Source: an uncultured Elusimicrobium sp.
Lineage (GTDB): Bacteria; Elusimicrobiota; Endomicrobiia; Endomicrobiales; Endomicrobiaceae
Reading direction: 5' to 3'
DNA: 6,602 nt
Assembly: GCA_902761395.1 (NCBI GenBank)
Contig: CACWKJ010000075.1
Coordinates: forward strand, 1-6,602
Part shown: in pieces, positions 1 through 5,445 of the stretch
How the letters are laid out: every line of letters starts with the position of its first letter
Position numbering within the stretch: the first letter of the stretch is position 1
Translations under genes and position numbers: made by a program
Notes under the pieces: generated by a model
The model's database searches: none
The model's input: only the letters and a program-made list of their open reading frames with translations
Told to the model about the DNA's origin: nothing

Positions 1-56
1 AAGGTTGCGATGTTGACCAGCCGAGAAATTTAGCAAAATCGGATACGGTAGAGTAG
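1..56 (+). CDS. 3' end of an unidentified upstream gene (partial)
   Basis: Reading from base 3, an open frame gives GCDVDQPRNLAKSDTVE and stops at TAG (54-56). Its start lies outside the window. I do not recognise the protein from 17 residues. The composition is compatible with a soluble protein's C-terminus, and the stretch is about 45% G+C (25 of 56 bases), higher than the AT-rich DNA that follows, which fits coding DNA. Frame 1 also stays open for ten codons before TAG at 31-33, so the frame choice is a judgement. The gene would lie 96 nt upstream of hisH on the same strand and could be part of the same transcript. No terminator hairpin is visible between them. Confidence 0.35.
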   Translation, partial: GCDVDQPRNLAKSDTVE

Positions 57-152
57 AAGGGTTGATTGTTCTTTTAAAATTTCTTATTTTCAAGCAAAAA
101 AGCAATTCGTTTGAAAAATTTTAAAAAGAACGTGTTTGAGGGAAAAGAAAGT

Positions 153-806
153 ATGGTAAAAATAGCAATTATAGATTACGGTATGGGCAATTTAAGAAGT
201 GTATCAAAAGCCGTTGAACTTTGCGGCGGTGATGTTGATATTATATCCGATGCCGACAGCATAAAAAATTACAATTCAATAATATTGCCCGGAGTAGGTG
301 CTTTTGAACCTGCAATAAAAATACTCAACCAAAAAGGTCTTGATGTTGCTATAAAAGAACATATTTCAAACAAAAAAATGTTTTTGGGAATATGTTTGGG
401 TTTCCAACTTTTGTTTTCCGAAAGTTATGAAGACGGACTGCATAAAGGTTTAAATATAGTTGAAGGTTCTGTAGAAAAATTTGTTCCCAAACAAAACGAA
501 AAATTGATAATTCCTCATATGGGTTGGAACAAAATATTTATTTCAAAAACAAATAATACCGTAAAAGAAATGTATAACAATATAAAAGATGAAAGTTATG
601 TATATTTCGTTCATTCTTATTATTGCAAACCGACAAACAAAGAATATATAGCAACAACGACAAATCATTCAATAGATTTTTGTTCTTCAATAGCAAAAGA
701 AAATGTGTGGGGTTGCCAATTTCATCCGGAAAAAAGTTCTGAAATAGGATTACAATTATTAAAGAATTTTGTTTCTAAATGTGAGGTTTCAAATGGTAGC
801 AATTAG
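153..806 (+). CDS. hisH: Imidazole glycerol phosphate synthase, glutaminase subunit HisH
   Basis: This class I glutamine amidotransferase of histidine biosynthesis hydrolyses glutamine and channels the ammonia into HisF in the cytoplasmic HisHF heterodimer. The 217-residue protein has the usual family length. The N-terminal IAIIDYGMGNLRSV strand/loop is diagnostic. The nucleophile is Cys81 in LGICLGFQLLF, and the rest of the triad is His191 and Glu193 in CQFHPEKS. The HisH-specific PHMGWN motif (121-126) and the oxyanion-strand region LPGVGAF (45-51) are present. An in-frame TTG at 111 would add 14 residues not seen in the family. ATG 153 is preferred because it gives the family N-terminus and has AGGG at 139-142, ten bases upstream. 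The last 14 nt overlap hisF. It looks like the canonical histidine enzyme rather than the divergent O-antigen HisH2 type, which is a family-level judgement. Confidence 0.97.
   Translation: MVKIAIIDYGMGNLRSVSKAVELCGGDVDIISDADSIKNYNSIILPGVGAFEPAIKILNQKGLDVAIKEHISNKKMFLGICLGFQLLFSESYEDGLHKGLNIVEGSVEKFVPKQNEKLIIPHMGWNKIFISKTNNTVKEMYNNIKDESYVYFVHSYYCKPTNKEYIATTTNHSIDFCSSIAKENVWGCQFHPEKSSEIGLQLLKNFVSKCEVSNGSN
783..786 (+). promoter_or_regulatory. Ribosome binding site of hisF, inside hisH
   Basis: GAGG lies six bases before ATG 793 and within the last codons of hisH. It decides the hisF start over an upstream in-frame ATG at 769, which would add eight residues (MFLNVRFQ) absent from the family. 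The arrangement implies translational coupling of the two subunits, which are needed in equal amounts. Confidence 0.7.
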
Positions 807-1542
807 AGTTATTCCATGTTTAGATGTTAATGCCGGACGAGTTGTTAAAGGAACAAATTTCGTGGATTTGAGAGATGCCGGTGACCCTGTAGAAATAGCA
901 AAAAGATATAATGTTGAAGGTGCGGACGAAGTTGTATTTTTGGATATTACAGCTTCTTCGGATAAAAGAGCAATAACTTTAGATGTCGTTAAAAAAACGG
1001 CAGAACAAGTATTTATTCCCCTAACCGTAGGCGGCGGAATAAGAACTGTTGATGATATGAGAACTCTTTTAAAAGCCGGTGCCGATAAAATATCAATAAA
1101 TACTGCAGCAGTATTAAATCCGCAACTCATATATGACGGCAGCAGAAAGTTCGGTAATCAATGTATAGTTGTAGCAATAGATGCGAAAAAAGAAAACGAA
1201 AGTTGGAAAGTATATACTCACGGCGGAAGGACAAGAACGGACTTAGATGTTATAAAATGGGCACAAAAGTGTGTCCAACTCGGAGCCGGTGAAATTCTCC
1301 TTACAAGTATGGATAAAGACGGAACAAAAGACGGTTACGATTTGGAACTTATGGAACAAGTAACAAAAGTTGTTGATGTTCCGGTAATTGCTTCCGGAGG
1401 AGCAGGTAAAAAAGAACATTTCGTTGATGTTTGCAAAAAAGGTGCATCTGCCGTTCTTGCAGCATCACTTTTTCACTTCAAACAGTTGGAAATTTCCGAT
1501 TTAAAACAATATATGAAACAAAACGGAATTGAAGTAAGATAA
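793..1542 (+). CDS. hisF: Imidazole glycerol phosphate synthase, cyclase subunit HisF
   Basis: HisF is a (beta/alpha)8-barrel that uses ammonia from HisH to convert PRFAR into imidazole glycerol phosphate and AICAR, linking histidine and purine synthesis. The protein is 249 residues, close to the usual length. Both catalytic aspartates are present: Asp11 in RVIPCLDV and Asp130 in CIVVAIDAKK. The phosphate-binding loops are intact: TVGGGIR (78-84) in the N-terminal half-barrel and IASGGAG (199-205) in the C-terminal half. VYTHGGR (140-146) and ILLTSMDKDGTKDGYD (168-183) are also family signatures. This is a canonical histidine-pathway HisF, without the altered motifs of the WbpG-associated HisF2 paralogues. 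hisA and hisI, frequent neighbours, are not here: the gene is followed after a single base by the stop codon of the opposite-strand ligase gene, and no terminator hairpin is visible. Confidence 0.98.
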   Translation: MVAIRVIPCLDVNAGRVVKGTNFVDLRDAGDPVEIAKRYNVEGADEVVFLDITASSDKRAITLDVVKKTAEQVFIPLTVGGGIRTVDDMRTLLKAGADKISINTAAVLNPQLIYDGSRKFGNQCIVVAIDAKKENESWKVYTHGGRTRTDLDVIKWAQKCVQLGAGEILLTSMDKDGTKDGYDLELMEQVTKVVDVPVIASGGAGKKEHFVDVCKKGASAVLAASLFHFKQLEISDLKQYMKQNGIEVR

Positions 1543-1543
1543 T

Positions 1544-2725
1544 TTATTTTGTTTCTGTTTTGTTGTTTGATTTTGCAAGAATGAGACCTGTTAACCAAAA
1601 ATAATCCATTGCCACTCTCGGACCTCTTAAAACAGTGTCGAAGCAGTCTCCGATTAACAAAGATAACCATGCAAAAAGCATGCACAATGCAAATAGTGAA
1701 TCATTATGTCTGTATTCATAATATAAATTTTTTATAATTAAAAATATTATTATACAAAACAACACAAACCCTATAGTTCCGAATTCGGCAAGAACAGCCA
1801 ACCACATGGAATGTAAATGTTTAACATCACTGTAATCTTGTTTGAAATGGCTCATCATTGTATGGAATTCGTTTTGCTTTACCCCCTGTCGCGGCCCCAC
1901 ACCAAAAACGAAATTATGTTTAAAAATAAGTATTGCGGCTTTATATGAATCTATTCTGTTTGCTATACTCCATTCTTCGGTAATACTTGTATTTTTTATT
2001 CTTTCTTGCATATATGAACTGTTACAGAACACCACAGATATTATCGCAAAAGATGCACAAAATAATATTGCGGGAATTATTATTTTTTTTGTTTTAAAAA
2101 TATAAAACACAATAATACATAGATAAGTTATAAATCCAGCAATGTAATATCCTCTTGAACTTGTTAAATACAGAGAAAGAATAAATAGTATTGTTAATAA
2201 ACTTAATATAACTTTTTGTTTCGGTAATAAATTTTTTTTAAATAAAAGAGTGTTCAAGGAAAAAGAAGATAAAAGTACACACATAGCACCTAAAGAAATG
2301 TGCCACAAAAATGCATTAATATGTTTTCCTTCTTTAGCCAAAGCCATACCTGCTATTTTTTGATAAAACAAACCGAAATATGCCAATATCGAAAATACTA
2401 TAAGTATGGTAAAAGTTAAGAAATAAACTTTTACTATTTTTTTCTTTTTATGGTTATCTGCTATAAAATATCCCAAAATAAGCGGAAACAACCAACTTGT
2501 TAAATACGTAAACATTTCTTCAAAAGCATCTTTTGTGTAACTGCAAAAACATGCTCTTATAAAGCCGTACACTAAAAAAATGGTGATAAAAATTATTATC
2601 TTGTTATTTTTTATATTGTTCCAATTTTTATATATAAAAAAGAAAGCTAAAATAGAAACAATATAACCTATTACATGTGAAAAAACTATTCCCACCGAAA
2701 AAATATAGTTTAAAAATTCAAACAT
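1544..2725 (-). CDS. O-antigen ligase / Wzy_C-type membrane protein (WaaL-like)
   Basis: This is a polytopic inner-membrane protein of 393 residues with about ten to twelve hydrophobic segments. It has the Wzy_C-domain features of enzymes that transfer or polymerise undecaprenyl-PP-linked glycans at the periplasmic face. Visible signatures are SSRG with Arg191 after a hydrophobic segment; NRIDSYKAAILIF (256-268) followed by FGVGP (274-278); and, after the large periplasmic loop, a good match to the WaaL motif H[NSQ]-X9-GXXG (His305, Ser306, Gly316, Gly319). Arg191 and His305 are the likely catalytic counterparts of the essential Arg and His of WaaL. Start ATG 2725 has AAGGAT just upstream (2732-2737, minus strand). 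It is the last gene of a minus-strand operon, 27 nt after the GDYXXLXY gene. Ligase (WaaL), polymerase (Wzy) and protein-glycan ligase (PglL) cannot be separated on sequence alone, so no symbol is given. Confidence 0.85.
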   Translation of the reverse strand: MFEFLNYIFSVGIVFSHVIGYIVSILAFFFIYKNWNNIKNNKIIIFITIFLVYGFIRACFCSYTKDAFEEMFTYLTSWLFPLILGYFIADNHKKKKIVKVYFLTFTILIVFSILAYFGLFYQKIAGMALAKEGKHINAFLWHISLGAMCVLLSSFSLNTLLFKKNLLPKQKVILSLLTILFILSLYLTSSRGYYIAGFITYLCIIVFYIFKTKKIIIPAILFCASFAIISVVFCNSSYMQERIKNTSITEEWSIANRIDSYKAAILIFKHNFVFGVGPRQGVKQNEFHTMMSHFKQDYSDVKHLHSMWLAVLAEFGTIGFVLFCIIIFLIIKNLYYEYRHNDSLFALCMLFAWLSLLIGDCFDTVLRGPRVAMDYFWLTGLILAKSNNKTETK

Positions 2726-2752
2726 CTTATTATCCTTTTAATTATTTATTTT

Positions 2753-3184
2753 TTATATAATTTTTTGGTAAGGCTGTCCGTTTACTAAAAGCTTTTTAGC
2801 AATAGGATGTTTACCGTTTTTATAAGAATAAACAACTTCCACTATTTTTTTATCTTCTTCTTTTGTATCCCATGATTCCATTAACAATTTATCCAAATAT
2901 TTTGCATGAGTTTCGGAAACATAAAATCTGTAAGAAGATTTATTCAAACTATCAACAAAATCATCTTTTGTAAAATTTTTATCTTCAAATTGTTGTAAAT
3001 CCGTTTTATTCCAATCTATTGTGTATCTTATATAGTGTCCGGACAACAAATCTCTCGGATCATATCCCGATATTCTTACGGTTATTTCCGTTCCTGAATC
3101 TTTATCATACCACAAAAAACAGTTCCATACGAACAAGCATATAATAGGTATTAGTAATATAAACAATAAAAGTTTATTTTTCAA
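2753..3184 (-). CDS. GDYXXLXY-family membrane-anchored protein
   Basis: This 143-residue protein has one N-terminal hydrophobic segment (about residues 4-25, LLLFILLIPIICLFVW) serving as signal anchor. The rest should be a small extracytoplasmic domain. The conserved element is DPRDLLSGHYIRY at 42-54, a variant of the family signature with His in place of the Asp of GDY. The family function is unknown; such proteins are commonly encoded beside or fused after DUF2157/DUF4401 membrane proteins, as here. The start is TTG at 3184-3182, supported by AGGGG seven bases upstream. It overlaps the TGA stop of the DUF2157 gene (TTGA), implying translational coupling. No ATG near the N-terminus would keep the membrane anchor. 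Family assignment is good; role unassigned. Confidence 0.8.
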   Translation of the reverse strand: MKNKLLLFILLIPIICLFVWNCFLWYDKDSGTEITVRISGYDPRDLLSGHYIRYTIDWNKTDLQQFEDKNFTKDDFVDSLNKSSYRFYVSETHAKYLDKLLMESWDTKEEDKKIVEVVYSYKNGKHPIAKKLLVNGQPYQKII

Positions 3185-4164
3185 TTATTTACCCCTAACT
3201 TTTTCATGTAAGATAACACTTTTCTCAAAACATATATTGAAACAAGTAAAAGTATTCCGCCCATAATAAAACCTATACCCGTAAAAAGCAAATTACCGTA
3301 AGCACTTACAAACAGGTATATAATGTATACTTCAGCCAGTATTGCATAATTTCTAAAACACTTATCTTTTCTGTTTTTATAATTAATATACAGTTTATAT
3401 GCCAATAAACAAAATATAAAAATTATATCTATTGCATTTCTTTGTAAAGCTATCGCACACAATGTCCAATATTTCGTTAATTGGGCAAGTATGGAAAAAG
3501 CTTTAAGCACCACTATCTTTTTATCAAATTTTATGTATATACTTTTTCCGAAATATTGTAAAAATTCCAATAACAAATATAACAAAATACAGAATATGGA
3601 AATATTGTAAGATTTTGAAAAAGGTAACAAAGTTGAAACAAAATAAGAATAGATATCATGTAACCAAGTATAAAAACTTTCCGGAAAACTGTTAAACAAT
3701 AAAAGCAACCACAAAATGTTTATTAAAAATGTTTTACTTAAAAGAACAAAAGGAATAGCTAAAAACATCCAAAATCTTGCAAAAGAAAACCAACCGCCAT
3801 CCAAATTATATACTTGCGCAATAAGGCCTATAGTTCCGGCAATCATAAAAAAAGATATTACTAAAAAAACTTCGGATAAATTCTTTTTGTTATTTGTTAT
3901 GAAATAATAATCCGCATATACCAAAGCTAAAAAGAGGACAAAATCTATTGAAATTTTTAGAAAATTAGGAATTAAAGACCAATTGGCACCTATTACCAAA
4001 ATTATACCTAATGCTATAAGAAGGCCGGCAATAACAAAAAGACGTTTCCATAACTTATTATTGTCGGTATTTGTTTGATAATAACTGATTATATCTTCTA
4101 CCTGTTGAGAAGTTATTAACCCTTCTTTATTAAGTTTTTCCAGTTCTTTCTTAGATATTTTCAT
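3181..4164 (-). CDS. DUF2157 multi-pass membrane protein
   Basis: This 327-residue protein starts with a short charged helical region (residues 3-30, ISKKELEKLNKEG then ITSQQVEDIISYY) of the type found at the DUF2157 N-terminus. It continues with about eight or nine membrane segments. The first, GLLIALGIILVIGANW (47-62), and the later IGLIAQVYNLDGGW (112-125) are the recognisable DUF2157 blocks. Biochemical function is unknown for the family. It is the first gene of the minus-strand operon with the GDYXXLXY protein (4-nt overlap) and the O-antigen-ligase-like gene, so a role in the envelope is inferred from context only. The start is ATG 4164. No Shine-Dalgarno sequence is present upstream, and a promoter sits so close that the mRNA may be leaderless. 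Confidence 0.8.
   Translation of the reverse strand: MKISKKELEKLNKEGLITSQQVEDIISYYQTNTDNNKLWKRLFVIAGLLIALGIILVIGANWSLIPNFLKISIDFVLFLALVYADYYFITNNKKNLSEVFLVISFFMIAGTIGLIAQVYNLDGGWFSFARFWMFLAIPFVLLSKTFLINILWLLLLFNSFPESFYTWLHDIYSYFVSTLLPFSKSYNISIFCILLYLLLEFLQYFGKSIYIKFDKKIVVLKAFSILAQLTKYWTLCAIALQRNAIDIIFIFCLLAYKLYINYKNRKDKCFRNYAILAEVYIIYLFVSAYGNLLFTGIGFIMGGILLLVSIYVLRKVLSYMKKLGVNN
3192..3196 (-). promoter_or_regulatory. Ribosome binding site supporting the TTG start of the GDYXXLXY gene
   Basis: On the minus strand AGGGG lies seven bases before TTG 3184, within the last codons of the DUF2157 gene. It is the main evidence for a non-ATG start at the stop/start overlap TTGA. Confidence 0.6.
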
Positions 4165-4171
4165 GAATTGT

Positions 4172-4199
4172 ATTTTAGCAAATATGATATTTTTATCAA
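4172..4199 (-). promoter_or_regulatory. Predicted sigma-70-type promoter of the DUF2157 operon
   Basis: On the minus strand TTGATA (4199-4194, 5/6 to the -35 consensus) is followed after 16 bases by TAAAAT (4177-4172, 5/6 to the -10). Only seven bases separate the -10 from ATG 4164, so transcription should start at or within a base of the start codon. AT-rich DNA gives frequent chance matches, so confidence is moderate. Confidence 0.45.
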
Positions 4200-4205
4200 A
4201 ATTTA

Positions 4206-4235
4206 TTGTTTTTTTATAAAAATGTATGATATAAT
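4206..4235 (+). promoter_or_regulatory. Predicted extended -10 promoter of the barrel-protein gene
   Basis: A perfect TATAAT at 4230-4235 is preceded by TGA (4227-4229), giving the extended -10 TGnTATAAT, with a weak -35 TTGTTT at 4206-4211 (18-bp spacer). The transcript would begin near 4242 and carry a leader of about 48 nt. It is back to back with the minus-strand DUF2157 promoter, the two -35 regions lying only about 6 bp apart, so the two could influence each other. Confidence 0.6.
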
Positions 4236-4240
4236 AAGTG

Positions 4241-4262
4241 AAGTTGTAAAAAAGTTGTAAAA
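4241..4262 (+). repeat. Perfect 11-bp tandem direct repeat in the barrel-gene leader
   Basis: AAGTTGTAAAA occurs at 4241-4251 and again directly at 4252-4262. The unit is about one DNA helical turn. It starts at the predicted transcription start and is followed by a 12-nt palindrome CTTTTATAAAAG (4264-4275) that touches the Shine-Dalgarno AGGAG (4274-4278). It could be a protein-binding site or a leader element affecting expression, or simply AT-rich slippage. Confidence 0.6.
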
Positions 4263-4289
4263 TCTTTTATAAAAGGAGAGAACAAAAAG

Positions 4290-4862
4290 ATGAAAAAAAC
4301 TTTGTTGGCTTTGTTGTTGGCAGTAGCACTTGTAGCACCTGTTTTTGCAGCAGATCAGGGAGCAATGGAATTAGATGTTAAAGTTGGTTTTAACCTTATG
4401 TCTAATGTAAAAGTTGATGATTGGGGAAACTTTGATGAGAGTGTTGATCCTGCATTTACAGCAGGCGTAGATTTCTTCTACTATGTAATGCCTCAGTTGG
4501 CAATCGGTGGTGGAATAGATTACGTTTTTAATTCTGAAATTAAAAAGACCAATGGTACAAAAGCAGGTTGGACAAATCTTTATGCTCAGGCAAAATATGT
4601 GTTTGATACAGGAAACGATATATTTAACAATGTTTATCCTTTACTTCAAATCGGTTATGGAATATTAAATATAGATGGTGATGCTGAAGTAGATTCAAAT
4701 GGTTTATATTGGGGTATCGGTGCTGGAACAACAATAAAAGAATGTTATGTTTTTGAACTTCTTTATTCACAAAACAATGCATCTCTTAAGAATGTTCCAT
4801 CCGCAGTTGATTTAAAATATTCAACAATCCAATTGAAAGTCGGTTATAAATTTAGTTTCTAA
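4290..4862 (+). CDS. Small outer-membrane beta-barrel protein
   Basis: This 190-residue precursor has a classic Sec signal peptide: MKK, a Leu/Ala/Val core, and cleavage predicted after Ala20 (VFA then ADQ). The mature part of about 170 residues shows alternating hydrophobic/polar strands rich in Gly and aromatics, for example GVDFFYYV, LAIGGGIDYVF, LYAQAKYVF, PLLQIGYGI, YWGIGAGTTI and IQLKVGYKFSF. It ends in Phe190, the usual outer-membrane assembly signal. Size and strand count suggest an eight-stranded OmpA/OmpW/opacity-like barrel with no C-terminal peptidoglycan-binding domain. The function cannot be read from the sequence. Start ATG 4290 has AGGAG at 4274-4278, a slightly long spacing of 11. 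With its own promoter and terminator it is monocistronic and possibly abundant. Two cysteines or fewer are present, as is usual for such barrels. Confidence 0.8.
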   Translation: MKKTLLALLLAVALVAPVFAADQGAMELDVKVGFNLMSNVKVDDWGNFDESVDPAFTAGVDFFYYVMPQLAIGGGIDYVFNSEIKKTNGTKAGWTNLYAQAKYVFDTGNDIFNNVYPLLQIGYGILNIDGDAEVDSNGLYWGIGAGTTIKECYVFELLYSQNNASLKNVPSAVDLKYSTIQLKVGYKFSF

Positions 4863-4883
4863 TTAATCTATTAATAACAAAAG

Positions 4884-4919
4884 GCAGGGAGATGATACAA
4901 TTATCTCCCTGCTTTTTTT
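4884..4919 (+). terminator. Rho-independent terminator of the barrel-protein gene
   Basis: GCAGGGAGAT (4884-4893) pairs perfectly with ATCTCCCTGC (4903-4912), and the stem can extend inward by a G-U and an A-U pair. It is followed by seven T residues (4913-4919). The element starts 22 nt after the stop codon and separates this unit from gatCA. Confidence 0.93.
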
Positions 4920-4955
4920 ATTTCATTCTTCTTTCTTTCTATCCCTCTATATCTA

Positions 4956-4978
4956 AAAAAATTGCCTTGCAATTTTTT
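4956..4978. repeat. Inverted repeat overlapping the gatCA -35 element
   Basis: AAAAAATTGC (4956-4965) and GCAATTTTTT (4969-4978) are perfect complements around a 3-nt centre CTT. On the plus strand it could form a weak A/U-rich hairpin with its T run inside the stem. It overlaps the predicted -35 (4962-4967), so an operator is possible. A second weak, bidirectional terminator is the alternative. Confidence 0.55.
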
Positions 4979-4990
4979 CTTATGTATAAT
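4962..4990 (+). promoter_or_regulatory. Predicted sigma-70-type promoter of gatCA
   Basis: TTGCCT (4962-4967, 4/6 to the -35 consensus) and a perfect TATAAT (4985-4990) are separated by 17 bp. Transcription would begin near 4997, leaving a leader of about 29 nt before gatC. It lies between the upstream terminator and gatC, where a promoter is required. Upstream, 4919-4949 is a pyrimidine-rich stretch with no feature I can name. Confidence 0.6.
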
Positions 4991-5025
4991 ATTAAGATAA
5001 ATTATTATTTCTTTTAGGAGCAAAT

Positions 5026-5424
5026 ATGGAATTAACAAAAAAAGATGTTGATTATGTTGCTTCTCTTGCAAGACTTGAATTTGAAGAGAAGGAAAAAGAA
5101 AACTTAGTTAAGCAACTTGGCTCTATTTTGGGTTATATCGACAAGATAAAAGAAGTTGATACTTCAACAATAGCACCTACAAGCCACGGCGGAACAAGTG
5201 AAAATGTTTGGAGAGAAGATGTTGTAGTAAAAAGTTCTCAAGAAACTATAGATGCTTTATTTAAAAATGCACCGGAACAAGACGGTGACTTTTTTAAAGT
5301 TAAGAAAGTTATGGAATTTGTAGTAAAAAGTTCTCAAGAAACTATAGATGCTTTATTTAAAAATGCACCGGAACAAGACGGTGACTTTTTTAAAGTTAAG
5401 AAAGTTATGGAATTGGAAGACTAA
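5026..5424 (+). CDS. gatC: Asp/Glu-tRNA amidotransferase subunit GatC with duplicated C-terminal segment
   Basis: GatC is the small structural subunit of GatCAB, which amidates Glu-tRNA(Gln) and/or Asp-tRNA(Asn); it wraps around the GatA-GatB interface and stabilises it. The N-terminal part is typical: TKKDVDYVASLARLEF (4-19), LGSILGYIDKIKEVDTSTIAP (31-51, core positions) and WREDVV (62-67). The family C-terminus NAPEQDGDFFKV is present, with Lys93 where most relatives have Pro (FKVPKV). The protein is 132 residues against about 95-100 for the family, because residues 67-97 recur exactly at 99-129 through a 96-bp tandem duplication. Without the extra unit it would be 100 residues. Start ATG 5026 has AGGAG five bases upstream. 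gatA follows after 66 nt. The reading frame is intact, so it is probably functional, but an assembly artefact cannot be excluded. Confidence 0.95.
   Translation: MELTKKDVDYVASLARLEFEEKEKENLVKQLGSILGYIDKIKEVDTSTIAPTSHGGTSENVWREDVVVKSSQETIDALFKNAPEQDGDFFKVKKVMEFVVKSSQETIDALFKNAPEQDGDFFKVKKVMELED
5222..5414 (+). repeat. Perfect 96-bp in-frame tandem duplication in gatC
   Basis: The sequence matches itself without a mismatch at an offset of 96 bp: positions 5222-5318 equal 5318-5414. The first mismatches are at 5221/5317 (g/t) and 5319/5415 (t/g), so the breakpoints share only one base. Ninety-six is 32 codons, so the frame is kept. Complete identity, including third codon positions, points to a very recent event or to an assembly error. 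Confidence 0.97.
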
Positions 5425-5445
5425 ATTTTCGTTTTGCGAAAATTT
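5423..5445. repeat. Inverted repeat at the gatC stop codon
   Basis: AAATTTTCG (5423-5431) and CGAAAATTT (5437-5445) form a 9-bp stem with a TTTTG loop. The left arm starts within the TAA stop of gatC. No U tract follows, so it is unlikely to terminate transcription. It may modulate or stabilise the mRNA between gatC and gatA. Confidence 0.5.

Noticed and set aside
62..90. Possible promoter of hisHF (TTGATT-N17-TATTTT)
   Set aside because: Only four of six matches in each hexamer in very AT-rich DNA, and hisH may be transcribed from the gene ending at 56. Not strong enough to annotate.
71..128. Imperfect inverted repeat CTTTTAAAATTTC ... GAAAAATTTTAAAAAG upstream of hisH
   Set aside because: Arms differ by insertions and consist almost only of A and T runs, which pair by chance at this composition.
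111..152. Upstream TTG start extending HisH by 14 residues
   Set aside because: The extension is not found in the family, and ATG 153 has a ribosome binding site and matches the conserved N-terminus.
789..1130. Minus-strand open frame of 113 codons
   Set aside because: It lies fully antisense to hisF, whose motifs and catalytic residues are intact; no ribosome binding site or recognisable family. It is a shadow of the real gene.
153..1542. HisH/HisF as O-antigen sugar amidination partners (HisH2/HisF2 with a WbpG-type enzyme), suggested by the nearby ligase gene
   Set aside because: HisF carries the canonical histidine-pathway motifs throughout, the ligase operon is on the opposite strand, and no WbpG/PseA-like gene is visible.
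1543..1575. T-rich run on the plus strand just after hisF as a possible terminator
   Set aside because: No stem precedes the T-rich stretch, and it is coding sequence of the opposite gene.
1473..1685. Minus-strand open frame of 70 codons across the hisF/ligase junction
   Set aside because: It overlaps the 3' end of hisF antisense and the ligase gene in another frame. The protein has no recognisable features.
1842..2105. Plus-strand open frame of 87 codons
   Set aside because: Antisense to the O-antigen-ligase gene and covering its conserved Wzy_C region; its hydrophobicity mirrors the membrane segments on the other strand.
3716..3907. Plus-strand open frame of 63 codons
   Set aside because: Antisense to the DUF2157 gene with no ribosome binding site; chance frame.
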